Positions 23,559 to 32,838 of a stretch of DNA of 45,246 nucleotides are shown here, piece after piece. Under the pieces are notes generated by a model that worked only from the letters and a program-made list of their open reading frames with translations, did no database searches and had not been told where the DNA came from. Location of the stretch: positions 1 to 45,246 of the forward strand of contig CAZMIX010000015.1 of assembly GCA_964566545.1 (NCBI GenBank), written 5' to 3'. This DNA is from JAEYFP01 sp964566545 (GTDB lineage Bacteria; Bacillota; Clostridia; Lachnospirales; Lachnospiraceae). Both the position numbers and the translations under genes were made by a program. How positions within the stretch are numbered: position 1 is the stretch's first letter; each line of letters starts with the position of its first letter.

Positions 23559-25775
23559 TTATGTCAGGACAAATTCCGCCGCATTATCCGTCGCGCTGTT
23601 TTCTCCGATATAGACAACAAATGTGCCCTTCTCGCTCTCGAAACGGTTCTCAGCCGTCGTAAAGCGCAGCATTTTCTCTGAAACAGCAAATTCCACGGTC
23701 TCCGTCTCGCCTTGAGCGAGCGTAATCTTAGAAAATCCCTTCAACTCACGGATCGGGCGCACGACACTGCCGCATAAATCCCGGATATAGAGCTGCACCG
23801 TCTCTGTCCCCTCACGACTGCCCGTATTCTTCACATCCACGCAAGCGATAATCGTATCCCCCTCCGTTTCCTTTGAGAGCACATTTTTGGAAAGACGCAC
23901 AGCCGAATAAGAAAATTTCGTATAGGAAAGCCCATAACCAAACGGATAGAGCGCCTCTACCGGAGCATCCAGATATTTCGACTGAAAGCGGTTCCTCACA
24001 TCCCCGTTATAGGGTCTTCCGGTAGAAAAATGGTTATAAGATAACGGAACCTGACCGACAGAATAGGGGAAGCTCATCGAAAGTCTTCCGCTCGGAGTCT
24101 TCTCACCAAATAAAATATCACAGACCGCATTACCGCCCTCCGTTCCGGGAAACCATGCCGCCACAACCGCTTTTGCCTGCTTTGTCACCTCTCGGATATC
24201 AAGCGGACGGCCATGGAAAAGAACGACAACAATTTGGTCATTGACCTTTCTAATTTCCCTCAACAGTTTCCTCTGCATTTTCGGAAGTCTGATGTTCGTG
24301 CGGCTTCCGCCCTCGCCGGTGTGATAAGCATGTTCCCCCAACGCCAGCACAACCACATCCGCATTTTCTGCCTCTCTGATCGCCGCTTCTAAAAGCCGTT
24401 CCTCGGAAACAGTCCTCTCTTCTTGAACAAGTCCATTGAAGCCATACAGCTTTTCATTCTTTTCAAACAGATAGCAGCCCTGCGCAAACGTAATTGTATC
24501 GTCCGGCGACAGATCAAGAACGCCGTCTTTCACCGATACGGTATCCTTTTCCTCGGCGCACAGCGACCACGCGCCATACAAACGTTTTAACGTCACATAT
24601 GGTCCGATAAAAGCAATTTTCTTTCCTTCCTTTGGAAGCGGAAGGATTTCTCCTTTATTTTTCAAAAGCACCATCGACGAAACAGCCGCTTCTCTCGCAA
24701 GCTTCCGATGCTCCTTACAAAGAATCGTTTCCTTCGCTTTCTGCGCATCCGCAAACCGGTACGGGTTTTCAAACAGCCCAAGCTTATTTTTAAGCTCCAA
24801 TACCCTTAATACCGCCTCGTCCAGTAACTCCTCTCTCAGTGTCCCTTCCTGAATGAGCGCCTTCAAATTCCCGACATAAGAATTCGTACACATATCAATA
24901 TCGACTCCGGCATCAAGAGCAAGTTTAGCCGCTTCTTTTTTATCTTCTGCAATCCCGTGGAAAACAAGCTCCTCGATTGCCGCCCAGTCAGAAATCAGGA
25001 CACCTTTAAAACCCATCTCTTTTCTTAAAACTTCTCGCATCAACCAGTTGTTTCCTGTAGCCGGTATCCTGTCAAGCGTATTGAAGGACGTCATCATAAG
25101 CGCGCTTCCTGCGTCGATGCCGGCCTGATAGGCGGGCAGGTATTCGTCCCGAAGCGTCCTTTCCGACAACTCCACCGTATTATATTCTCGCGCCCCCTGC
25201 GGTGCGCCATATGCCGCAAAATGCTTAACACACGAAGCGATTGTTCCCTCCTTTAACAGGTCATCTCCCTGATAACCTTCCACGATCGCTTTGGCACAAA
25301 CGCTGTTTAAATAGGGATCCTCGCCTGTGGATTCCATGACTCTACCCCAACGCGCATCCTTGACGAGATCCACCATCGGAGAAAACGTCACGTGGAGACC
25401 ATCGTAGGAGGCTTCCTTTGCCGACGCCTTTGCACACTGCTTTATAAGCTTTGGATCAAAGCTGCAGCCCTGCGCAAGCGGGATCGGAAATGATGTCTGA
25501 TAGCCGTTGATAATGTCCGCCATAAACAATAGCGGAATATGGTGCGGCTGCTTTTTCATATAAGAGTCCTGTACGTCTTTGATTGCTTTGGTTCCAAATA
25601 TAGACAACGTAGAGCCTGCCTCATAAATTTCTTTTTCGCCGATTCCAAATTCCATTGCCGGACCCGTCAGCACCGCCCTATCCTCAAAGAAGCTGTTTGG
25701 GAGCTGTACGAGCTGCCCAATTTTTTCCTCAATGGACAGCTCTTGTAATAATTCCAATAACTTACTTTGTTCCAT
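23559..25775 (-). CDS. GH3 beta-glucosidase, three-domain
   Basis: A 738-residue glycoside hydrolase family 3 enzyme with the BglX order: N-terminal TIM barrel (about 5-320), alpha/beta sandwich (about 360-590) and fibronectin-III-like C-terminal domain (about 645-735, with VDVKNTGSREGTETVQLYI). The nucleophile is Asp263 in LISDWAA; KHFAAYGAPQGAREYN carries the substrate-binding Lys-His. No signal peptide, so it should act in the cytoplasm on short beta-glucosides taken up by the cell. Xylosidase activity is also known in this family and would fit no gene here in particular. AAGGAG precedes the ATG. Confidence 0.93.
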   Translation of the reverse strand: MEQSKLLELLQELSIEEKIGQLVQLPNSFFEDRAVLTGPAMEFGIGEKEIYEAGSTLSIFGTKAIKDVQDSYMKKQPHHIPLLFMADIINGYQTSFPIPLAQGCSFDPKLIKQCAKASAKEASYDGLHVTFSPMVDLVKDARWGRVMESTGEDPYLNSVCAKAIVEGYQGDDLLKEGTIASCVKHFAAYGAPQGAREYNTVELSERTLRDEYLPAYQAGIDAGSALMMTSFNTLDRIPATGNNWLMREVLRKEMGFKGVLISDWAAIEELVFHGIAEDKKEAAKLALDAGVDIDMCTNSYVGNLKALIQEGTLREELLDEAVLRVLELKNKLGLFENPYRFADAQKAKETILCKEHRKLAREAAVSSMVLLKNKGEILPLPKEGKKIAFIGPYVTLKRLYGAWSLCAEEKDTVSVKDGVLDLSPDDTITFAQGCYLFEKNEKLYGFNGLVQEERTVSEERLLEAAIREAENADVVVLALGEHAYHTGEGGSRTNIRLPKMQRKLLREIRKVNDQIVVVLFHGRPLDIREVTKQAKAVVAAWFPGTEGGNAVCDILFGEKTPSGRLSMSFPYSVGQVPLSYNHFSTGRPYNGDVRNRFQSKYLDAPVEALYPFGYGLSYTKFSYSAVRLSKNVLSKETEGDTIIACVDVKNTGSREGTETVQLYIRDLCGSVVRPIRELKGFSKITLAQGETETVEFAVSEKMLRFTTAENRFESEKGTFVVYIGENSATDNAAEFVLT

Positions 25776-25827
25776 TCCTATAACTCCTTTATCATTCCTC
25801 TATTTTATCATGATATTCTTTTATTTA

Positions 25828-26649
25828 CTAGCCCCGTACCGCCACTGCCCGTATAAGTGAAAAGCATAGAAACATAGTAATATTTGCGATAACAATGCTT
25901 GCTCCCGTCGGCGTCGCAAGCAAATAGGAACCGAGCAAACCCGACAAAAAGCATATAACCGACACGAGCGCAGCACATAAAAGCACCGAAGAGAATCGCT
26001 TAAAAAGCTGCATCGACGTCAATGCCGGAAATATAATCAAGCTGGAAATCAGAAGCGCGCCCATCAATCGCATACCAAGAACAATCGTTACCGCCGTTAA
26101 AAGTGAGATAAGCATCTGATAAAGCTGTGGTCTCATGCCTGTCGCTTCCGCAAAACATTCATCAAAGGTCACAGCAAATATCCGATGGTAAAAAAACAGA
26201 TACAACACCAAAATAATGACGGAAGCCGCCATGCCAACCCACATATCCATCCGGGAAATGGACAGGATACTCCCAAACATATAATTATTGACATCAGTCG
26301 TCATGCCCGTCGTCAGGGAAAGCACTACGACTCCCACGGCAAGCGAGCTCGTGGAGACTAGCGCAATCGCAGAATCTCCTTTAATTTTAGTGCTGTTATT
26401 CATCCGAAGCAGCAAAAATGCTGCTGCTATGACAATCGGAAGCGCCACGGCAAGCGGCGCGGCGTTCATTGCCGCCGCGATGGCAAGCGCACCGAAGCCT
26501 ACATGAGACAGCCCGTCCCCGATCATAGAAAAACGCTTCAACACAAGGCTCACACCCAAAAGCGCCGCACACAGTGACAGCAAACCTCCCGTAATAAGCG
26601 CCCGCACCATAAATGGAAAGGAAAACATCTCCTCTATTAGTCCGATCAT
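25828..26649 (-). CDS. znuB: ZnuB-type metal ABC transporter permease
   Basis: A 273-residue inner-membrane permease of the ABC-3 family (zinc, manganese or iron), with eight or so spans. LVLKRFSMIGDGLSHVGFGALAI near residue 35 is the family signature for interaction with the ATPase. It begins two bases after the stop of the binding-protein gene. No ATP-binding gene precedes or follows in the same unit, unlike the usual ABC operon order. GH3 follows 52 bases downstream with its own ribosome binding site. Confidence 0.9.
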   Translation of the reverse strand: MIGLIEEMFSFPFMVRALITGGLLSLCAALLGVSLVLKRFSMIGDGLSHVGFGALAIAAAMNAAPLAVALPIVIAAAFLLLRMNNSTKIKGDSAIALVSTSSLAVGVVVLSLTTGMTTDVNNYMFGSILSISRMDMWVGMAASVIILVLYLFFYHRIFAVTFDECFAEATGMRPQLYQMLISLLTAVTIVLGMRLMGALLISSLIIFPALTSMQLFKRFSSVLLCAALVSVICFLSGLLGSYLLATPTGASIVIANITMFLCFSLIRAVAVRG

Positions 26650-26651
26650 TG

Positions 26652-27602
26652 CTATTGTAACGCCTCCTTCAAATTTTCCAGATTCTGTTCCATTAAATCA
26701 TAATAGGTTATGCCTGCCGCCAGATCCTCCCCTGAAATATTGTGGCATGAATGCAGAAGAAGCTTTTTTGCACCGGTGCTTTCACAAATACTGTCAGCCA
26801 CCTTCTCATTTGAAAATTCAATATGAAATACAACTGGAATCCGCTCTTCCTTCACCTTATTAATTAAAAAGGCGAGGGTTGCCGCGCTTGGCTCCGCATT
26901 CTCCGAACACCCCGGAAAAGCGGCATAATAGGAAAGTCCGTATGCGTCCGCAAGATAACGGAACGGGAACCGATCTCCTACAATAATCGTCCTTTTTTCA
27001 CTGTTTCCTATTACCTGCTTGTATGCTTCATCAAGACCTTGCAGCTTTTTTATATATACTGCCGCATTTGTTTCATAGTCCTTTGCATGTGCAGAATCAA
27101 TTTCAGAAAGCGCTCCGGCTATTTTTTCTGTAATTAAAACAGCATTGGAAGGAGCCGTCCAAACATGCTCGTCCAATTCACTCTCTTTAGCATCTTCACC
27201 GACATGATCGGCTTCCTCCTGCATGCCCTCGACCGTTTCCTCCTCGACAGCTTTCACGCAGTCCGCCATCGACAGGAAGTGCACCTGTTTTGTATCAACA
27301 GCGTCTAATATTTCTTCAATCCACGTGTCGGATTCTCCTCCGGCATAAATAAACAAATCGCAATTCTGTATCATTATGATATCGTGGGGCGTCGGCTCGA
27401 ACGTATGACTCTCCGCACCCGCAGGCAAAAGCTTCGTAATCTGAGCGTACTCACCCGCAACTTCTTTTGCAAAATCATACGGGGGAAAAATCGTCGTGAC
27501 AACACTAAGCTCTGCCGTCGCCTCCGGTGTACTTGCGCATCCTAAAAGAAGACACAGTGTCATGCAGCAGATCGCCGCAAGTGTTTTCCTTCTTATTTTC
27601 AT
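26652..27602 (-). CDS. znuA: Zinc-type metal-binding lipoprotein of an ABC transporter
   Basis: A 316-residue cluster A-I substrate-binding protein. The signal peptide ends in LLLGC with the lipid-bearing Cys22. Metal ligands of the family are visible as H in SHTFEPTPHD (about 66), H in ELDEHVWTAPSN (about 145), H in FHIEFSNEKV (about 235) and an acidic residue further on. The loop normally rich in histidine is here acidic instead (about 118-143), with only a single H, which may weaken a zinc-scavenging role. Zinc or manganese are both possible. A Fur-family-like box overlaps its promoter. Confidence 0.9.
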   Translation of the reverse strand: MKIRRKTLAAICCMTLCLLLGCASTPEATAELSVVTTIFPPYDFAKEVAGEYAQITKLLPAGAESHTFEPTPHDIIMIQNCDLFIYAGGESDTWIEEILDAVDTKQVHFLSMADCVKAVEEETVEGMQEEADHVGEDAKESELDEHVWTAPSNAVLITEKIAGALSEIDSAHAKDYETNAAVYIKKLQGLDEAYKQVIGNSEKRTIIVGDRFPFRYLADAYGLSYYAAFPGCSENAEPSAATLAFLINKVKEERIPVVFHIEFSNEKVADSICESTGAKKLLLHSCHNISGEDLAAGITYYDLMEQNLENLKEALQ

Positions 27603-27626
27603 TAAATCCTGCCTTCCTGTCCGTAT

Positions 27627-27663
27627 TTATATCTATTATACATGAACGCTTCCATTCTGTCTT
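27627..27663 (-). promoter_or_regulatory. znuA promoter overlapped by a Fur-family-like box
   Basis: Minus-strand AAGACA (27658-27663), 17-base spacer, TATAAT (27635-27640). TTATATCTATTATAC (27627-27641) matches the 7-1-7 PerR/Fur-family consensus TTATAATNATTATAA at 11 of 14 positions and covers the -10 box. Catalase is transcribed the other way from the same gap (27603-27697). Confidence 0.45.
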
Positions 27664-27697
27664 GAATAAACTATTAAAAAGTATAAAGGGACTCCTT

Positions 27698-29152
27698 ATG
27701 AATCAACCATGCAATGGCTTTATGACTGACAGCCTCGGCCGGCCGATTCCAAACGACAACAACTCTCTGACTGTCAGCAGGAACGGCCCTACGCTGCTTG
27801 AGGATGTCCAGCAAATCGATAAGCTCGCCCATTTCAACAGAGAACGTATCCCCGAACGTGTCGTACATGCCAAGGGCGCCGGCGCGTTCGGCTGTTTTAA
27901 GCCTTACCAGTCCATGTCGCGCTACACAATGGCAGATTTCTTACAATCTTCAGATACGGTCACAAAAGTATTCGTACGGTTTTCTACAGTTATCGGTTCC
28001 AAAGGCTCCGCCGATACGGTTCGTGATCCCCGAGGCTTTGCCGTTAAATTTTATACAAGTCAAGGGATTTACGATATCGTCGGCAATGACCTGCCGGTAT
28101 TTTTCATCCGTGACAGCATCAAGTTTCCGGATGTCATCCACTCTTTAAAGCCCTCTCCCGACACAAACCTGACGGATCCTCAGCGCTTCTGGGATTTCGT
28201 TTCGCTTTCTCCCGAGGCAACACACATGATCGCGTGGCTCTATTCCGATCGCGGAACAATCAAGGACTATGCGCATGTGGACGGCTTTGGCGTCAACACG
28301 TATGTTTGGGTAAACAGAAGCGGAGAACGCTTTTATATCAAATATCACTTTAAAACAATGATGGGCATTGAAACAATCTCTCGTGAAGAAGCGCACAAGC
28401 TCGCCGGAGAAAACCCCAACATCGCCGTCCAGAACCTGTATGAACACATCAAATGCGGGAACTATCCGCGTTATGAGCTGTGCATACAGATGATGCGCCC
28501 GTGCGATGCGGATTCCCTTCGTTTTGATCCCCTTGACGATACGAAAACATGGCCTGAGAATCAGTTCCCTCTTTACAAGGTGGGTATGATGACGCTCAAC
28601 GAAAACCCCGTAGATTTCTTTGCCCAAGTGGAACAGGCCGCATTCTGTCCCGGCAACATTGTGCCCGGTGTAGAATTTTCCGCCGACAAAATGCTGCAGG
28701 GGCGCTCGTTTGCCTATCTGGATACACAACGATACCGAATCGGCTCTAACTTCGCGGAGCTTCCGGTCAACCGTTCCGTTTCGCCCGTGGACAATAATCA
28801 AAGAGACGGCAGCATGACTTACAAAATCAACCCGAACCCAATCAACTACTCTCCGAATAGCTTAAATAATAATTTCCCTCGTCCGGCAAACATTCCCGTG
28901 CCGCCACCCACATTCGCTCAGGGGCGCATTGTCCGGCAAAGCATTGCAAAGGAAGAAAATTTCTATCAGGCAGGGGAACATTATCGCTCGCTTTCCGAAT
29001 GCGAACAAGACACACTTTCCGACAATATTGCGGTAGAGCTTTATCTTTGCAAGCCAGACATCGTCAAACGCGTACTTTCTTACTTCTCTGAGGCCGATCG
29101 AGACTGGGCAAACAACGTTTTGTGTCACATGCAAAAATATTCCGAAAAATAG
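27698..29152 (+). CDS. katA: Catalase
   Basis: Heme catalase that splits hydrogen peroxide; cytoplasmic. Starting at ATG 27698 (AAGGG seven bases upstream) it has 484 residues, the size of small-subunit catalases; the frame is open further upstream but would run into znuA. The active-site histidine is in RVVHAKGAGAFG (about residue 54), the distal asparagine lies in the DLPVFFIRDSIKFPD block, and the proximal heme tyrosine in SFAYLDTQRYRIG (about 337). An aerotolerance enzyme in a strict anaerobe is notable but common in Clostridia. The amidase gene follows after 14 bases, so they are probably co-transcribed. Confidence 0.95.
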   Translation: MNQPCNGFMTDSLGRPIPNDNNSLTVSRNGPTLLEDVQQIDKLAHFNRERIPERVVHAKGAGAFGCFKPYQSMSRYTMADFLQSSDTVTKVFVRFSTVIGSKGSADTVRDPRGFAVKFYTSQGIYDIVGNDLPVFFIRDSIKFPDVIHSLKPSPDTNLTDPQRFWDFVSLSPEATHMIAWLYSDRGTIKDYAHVDGFGVNTYVWVNRSGERFYIKYHFKTMMGIETISREEAHKLAGENPNIAVQNLYEHIKCGNYPRYELCIQMMRPCDADSLRFDPLDDTKTWPENQFPLYKVGMMTLNENPVDFFAQVEQAAFCPGNIVPGVEFSADKMLQGRSFAYLDTQRYRIGSNFAELPVNRSVSPVDNNQRDGSMTYKINPNPINYSPNSLNNNFPRPANIPVPPPTFAQGRIVRQSIAKEENFYQAGEHYRSLSECEQDTLSDNIAVELYLCKPDIVKRVLSYFSEADRDWANNVLCHMQKYSEK

Positions 29153-29166
29153 AAAGGAGGATGCAT

Positions 29167-29703
29167 ATGGCAACCATTGTGCTTGATGCCGGCCACGGCG
29201 GCGCTGCTGATCCGGGAGCCGTCTATGGAAGCCGTCAGGAAAAAGACGACAACTTAAATCTTGTGCTCGCGGTCGGAAAAATACTGACCGATAACGGCGT
29301 AAATGTCGTCTATACCCGTACGACAGATGTCTATGAAACGCCTTACGAAAAAGCAGAAAAAGCAAATGCTTCGGGAGCCGACTACTTTGTCTCGATTCAT
29401 CGCAATTCCTCACCATATCCAAACATGTATTCCGGCGTAGAATCGCTGGTCTACTCCGCCTATGGTGTCGCCTATGAAATGGCCAGCAGTATTAATGAAC
29501 AACTGGAAAAAGTCGGTTTTACAAACCTCGGTGTCAACGAACGACCAAATCTCGTCGTCTTGAGAATGACACAGATGCCGGCTACGCTTGTAGAGGTTGG
29601 ATTTATCAACAACGATAACGATAACTGGCTGCTCGATTCAAGCTTTCAGGACACCGCTTCTGCCATCGCGGACGGCATTCTCATGACAATTTGGGAAAAC
29701 TGA
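29167..29703 (+). CDS. N-acetylmuramoyl-L-alanine amidase (Amidase_3)
   Basis: Zinc amidase that cleaves the bond between muramic acid and the stem peptide. 178 residues consisting of the catalytic domain alone: zinc ligands in VLDAGHGG (His) and the E of SRQEKDDN, the second His in VSIHRNSS, and the catalytic Glu in LVEVGFINN. I start at ATG 29167, six bases after GAAAGGAGG; an ATG at 29161 is too close to that site. There is no signal peptide and no wall-binding domain, unlike CwlD, so export is unclear; it might act in spore or mother-cell compartments. It overlaps the converging DUF5662 gene by 23 bases. Confidence 0.88.
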   Translation: MATIVLDAGHGGAADPGAVYGSRQEKDDNLNLVLAVGKILTDNGVNVVYTRTTDVYETPYEKAEKANASGADYFVSIHRNSSPYPNMYSGVESLVYSAYGVAYEMASSINEQLEKVGFTNLGVNERPNLVVLRMTQMPATLVEVGFINNDNDNWLLDSSFQDTASAIADGILMTIWEN

Positions 29704-30247
29704 GCCGACCGTCCTTTTTTCTCAAAATATGACTGCGGATATAAGAGACTGTTTCCTCTTCTCCTTTTGTGGCAAGCATTCTAAGCAGGTACTCAAGCAT
29801 CTGCTTGGAATGCTTTTCCATGATAATATGATCCTTTCCCCTTAAAAAATAGTTCAGCGGCATATCCTGCATAAAATGACCTTTATTATAAATTTTTGAT
29901 GCCGCCACACGATCCATATACATCTCAACAATATATTTCATCGGCATTCTTGCCGGTACCATTCCCTTTAATTCTGTCGCGCTGTAATCGATCCAGTATT
30001 CATAATGGTGCTTGTTGCGTCCCTTGTGATGCAGCCAGGCACTTGAATATCCGATGGCTTCCCGCTCGGCGTTGTTCGGGCTGCGGTAGCCCTGATAATA
30101 TTTCACGCCAACAAGAAATTCCGACGGCATATATTTACTTAGATCATGCGTCATTCCCTGCCAATACAGACCCACGGAAAAACAACCCTTTCTGACCATA
30201 CGCCGGTGTTCGGTAATTGTTTTAAAATGTTCCCAATATCGATTCAT
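29681..30247 (-). CDS. DUF5662 family protein
   Basis: A 188-residue protein with MTHDLSKYMPSEF and HHKGRNKHHYEYWIDY as conserved motifs: an HD pair and several histidines that suggest a metal-dependent hydrolase core, although the family has no assigned reaction. I start at ATG 30247 (MNRYWEHFKTI), where GGAAGGG lies seven bases upstream, and not at the earlier in-frame ATG 42 bases before. It converges with the amidase gene, their 3' ends overlapping by 23 bases. Confidence 0.8.
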   Translation of the reverse strand: MNRYWEHFKTITEHRRMVRKGCFSVGLYWQGMTHDLSKYMPSEFLVGVKYYQGYRSPNNAEREAIGYSSAWLHHKGRNKHHYEYWIDYSATELKGMVPARMPMKYIVEMYMDRVAASKIYNKGHFMQDMPLNYFLRGKDHIIMEKHSKQMLEYLLRMLATKGEEETVSYIRSHILRKKDGRLSFPKLS

Positions 30248-30293
30248 TCTGTTTCCCTTCCAAAAATAGTTCTGATCAAAACCGTACACAGCT

Positions 30294-31781
30294 CTACTTT
30301 TCCTTCAATTCCGTATAGCCGCTCCCCGGATATTCCCCTTCTCCCGGCGTAATAAAGATTTTTTTATTTTCCGAATCATAAAAAACCGATTTTGTATCCA
30401 TAGGAGCGGTCACAGTCAAATCATCGGATTTGAATTGCCGATTTGCCACCCCTGTCATTTCTAAGAATTCCAAAATGTCCTCATTTAAAGCGCCGATCTC
30501 CGATGCTTCCAACGCCGACTGCGCCGCATAAATCCCTATTTTTTCTGCAGTCAGTCTTGGGGGCGTCACGTCCTTTTCTACTGCGTCCATAATTTCCTTG
30601 CCGTACTGCGCATTGATTTTATAAAACGTTCTGTTTACTTTTGTGTTTTCCATAAAAACAAAAAAAGCCTCCTTAAACTGGTCGTACAGCTCTTCGTTTC
30701 CCGCTTCAAAGCCAATCACACTCAGGCATATCCATTCCGTCACCACTCCACGGTCATCCGAATCATCGTTCGCATAGTAAAAATGATTTGCAATCAGCGG
30801 CACATAAAATTCACAGTACAGCGTATTGTTATACCGTGTCGTAATCTCGTACTTTAACAGATTCACCTCAAATTCCGATTCCCCGGTTGCATATGTCGTA
30901 TTTTCACCAATATTGGCATAATCACCGATATCTCCGATCAGCGTCTTCGTATAATTTGCAGACAACTCCTCAAGGCGCTTCGTCAGCGCTTCATCGGCCG
31001 GCACGGTTTCTATGAGCGTTACCTTTTTTGCATCGGAATAGCACTGTTTGATCAGCAAATCGATATAGCCCTCCACACCCTTATAGGTCAGAAAGCTCAT
31101 ATATGTCTTCGTATCGCGTTCGTTGCTGCGCGTCCGTCCGGTCTCGGAATCTTTATACCAAAACTGCTGCGGCGACATGTAGGTGAAGCGCACGGTATTG
31201 TCCTCGTTGCAGACAACAAACGTCAAAAATTCCGGGAATTTTGTACTGTATTTTCCATAATCAATAGAAGGCTCTGCATTTGTAAAATCCTCCGGGTAAA
31301 CGGAGGAAAATACGACATTGCCGCCTGCATCGGCGGCTTCGGTATAGGTGTAATAGCTGCCCAGATCATCCTTGATTTCCCGGCCCTCGCCAGAGGCAGA
31401 TCCGGCATCCGGCTTCGTATCCGTCAAATCCTTTGCCAGTCCATCCGAAATCGCATCCCCGGTTTCTGATTCGCTATCGGCTTTCCCTAATGGCTGTGCG
31501 CTCTCCTCCTGCCCTGCCGGCTCCTCCTTAGGGCTTCCAGTCATTTTGGAGGCCTGTGTGATGATGATGCCCACCAGTACTAAAATCAGAACGAAAACAA
31601 CGATAATCGCCCCGACAATGCCGGTGCGCGTTTTGTTATCCTTCTTTTCCGATTCGAGATTTTGCAGCACCTGCGGCGGATATTTTGAGACGCTGTCTTT
31701 ATCCGTCACATCCGCTCCGCATCCGATGCAATGTTCATGGCTGTCCTCTAAAAGCATTCCGCAGTTTTTACAATATTTCAT
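30294..31781 (-). CDS. Zinc-ribbon protein with single membrane helix and large outside domain
   Basis: A 495-residue protein. It begins MKYCKNCG...CIGCGADV, a zinc ribbon with cysteines 4, 7, 18 and 21, then a helix rich in V, I and L (about 58-80) and a Ser/Glu/Gly-rich linker (about 85-145). The remaining 350 residues form a soluble, probably extracytoplasmic domain with no motif I know. The start is at ATG 31781 with GAGGAGG upstream, which overlaps little with the HD-GYP gene (11 bases apart). It follows the HD-GYP gene and is probably in its transcript. This design (inside zinc ribbon, one span, outside domain) is common in Lachnospiraceae as a presumed sensor. Confidence 0.8.
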   Translation of the reverse strand: MKYCKNCGMLLEDSHEHCIGCGADVTDKDSVSKYPPQVLQNLESEKKDNKTRTGIVGAIIVVFVLILVLVGIIITQASKMTGSPKEEPAGQEESAQPLGKADSESETGDAISDGLAKDLTDTKPDAGSASGEGREIKDDLGSYYTYTEAADAGGNVVFSSVYPEDFTNAEPSIDYGKYSTKFPEFLTFVVCNEDNTVRFTYMSPQQFWYKDSETGRTRSNERDTKTYMSFLTYKGVEGYIDLLIKQCYSDAKKVTLIETVPADEALTKRLEELSANYTKTLIGDIGDYANIGENTTYATGESEFEVNLLKYEITTRYNNTLYCEFYVPLIANHFYYANDDSDDRGVVTEWICLSVIGFEAGNEELYDQFKEAFFVFMENTKVNRTFYKINAQYGKEIMDAVEKDVTPPRLTAEKIGIYAAQSALEASEIGALNEDILEFLEMTGVANRQFKSDDLTVTAPMDTKSVFYDSENKKIFITPGEGEYPGSGYTELKEK

Positions 31782-31791
31782 ATGTTCCTCC

Positions 31792-32811
31792 TCACTCAGC
31801 ATCCGGAAAATCGATTTCCTCGTCCATGATCTGTAACATAATATCCACAAGCTTCGGATCAAACTGTGTTCCTCTGCCCTTTTCAATCTCCGACCGCACC
31901 GTCTCCTCGGGAAGCTTCCTTCGATAGGCTCTGTCCGAAGTCATAGCGTCATAAGCATCCGCAATTCCGACGATACGCGCCGAAACCGGTATTTCTTCTC
32001 CCTTAAGCCCTTCCAGATAGCCCTTCCCGTCATAACGCTCATGGTGATATTTTGCACCGTTTGCCACGTCCTTAATCATCGTGATGTCCTTTAAAATATC
32101 CGCTCCCATCGCGGTATGCGTTTTCATGACCGCAAATTCCTCCTCGGTCAGCCTGCCGGGCTTATTCAAGATCACATCAGGCACGCCGATCTTGCCGATA
32201 TCATGCAGCAGCGCGAGGCTGTACAGATCGCTGCTCTCTTCCTCTTCCCAGCCAAGCCTCCCTGCGATTTCCCGCGCATACCTTGCGACTCTCGTCGAAT
32301 GCTGCCTCGTGTATACATCCTTTTTGTCGACCGTATTGGAAATCGCCATGATCGCCTGTACGCTGAGCGCCTCAACCTCCCTTGTCTTTTTCGCGACAAG
32401 CTTTTCGAGGCTGTGGCGGTAATTGGAAAGCTCGATCTGCGTGGATACGCGCGCCAGCATAATTTGAGGCACAAAAGGCTTGATAATAAAATCCACCGCA
32501 CCGAGCTGAAAGCCCTTCAGCTCATTGTCCATATCGGAATGGGCCGTCAAAAAAATCACGGGAATTGAAGCGATCCGGCCGACGCTCCGGATGCGGCTCA
32601 TCGTCTCATAACCATCCATCTGCGGCATCTCAATATCAAGCAAAATCAGATCGGGCAGAATCCTTTCCATAGCCGCAAGTGCCGCTTCGCCCGATTTCAC
32701 CGGCACGACCTTATACCGGTCTCCAAGCACCTGAATCGCATACTGCAGATTGCTCGGCGTATCGTCCACCACCATGATCACCTTCTGCTCTTCCGTCTCT
32801 TGGCGCTGCAT
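31792..32811 (-). CDS. Response regulator with HD-GYP domain
   Basis: A 339-residue two-component output protein. Receiver domain about residues 11-130 with the phosphorylated Asp59 in LLDIEMPQMDG and the Lys in IKPFVPQ. An HD-GYP domain follows at about 155-335, with the metal pair His203-Asp204 in HDIGKIG, HTAMGADIL, and YHHERYDGKGYLEG. The family motif GYP reads GYL here. It should hydrolyse c-di-GMP if active. It lies below a hybrid histidine kinase and a diacylglycerol-kinase-like gene on the same strand, so the kinase may phosphorylate it. Confidence 0.92.
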   Translation of the reverse strand: MQRQETEEQKVIMVVDDTPSNLQYAIQVLGDRYKVVPVKSGEAALAAMERILPDLILLDIEMPQMDGYETMSRIRSVGRIASIPVIFLTAHSDMDNELKGFQLGAVDFIIKPFVPQIMLARVSTQIELSNYRHSLEKLVAKKTREVEALSVQAIMAISNTVDKKDVYTRQHSTRVARYAREIAGRLGWEEEESSDLYSLALLHDIGKIGVPDVILNKPGRLTEEEFAVMKTHTAMGADILKDITMIKDVANGAKYHHERYDGKGYLEGLKGEEIPVSARIVGIADAYDAMTSDRAYRRKLPEETVRSEIEKGRGTQFDPKLVDIMLQIMDEEIDFPDAE

Positions 32812-32838
32812 AGTTATCCTCCGTCAATACCGTTTTTT

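Noticed and set aside
28145..28801. Minus-strand open frame of 218 codons
   Set aside because: Mirror frame of the catalase gene, with no ribosome binding site and no motif.
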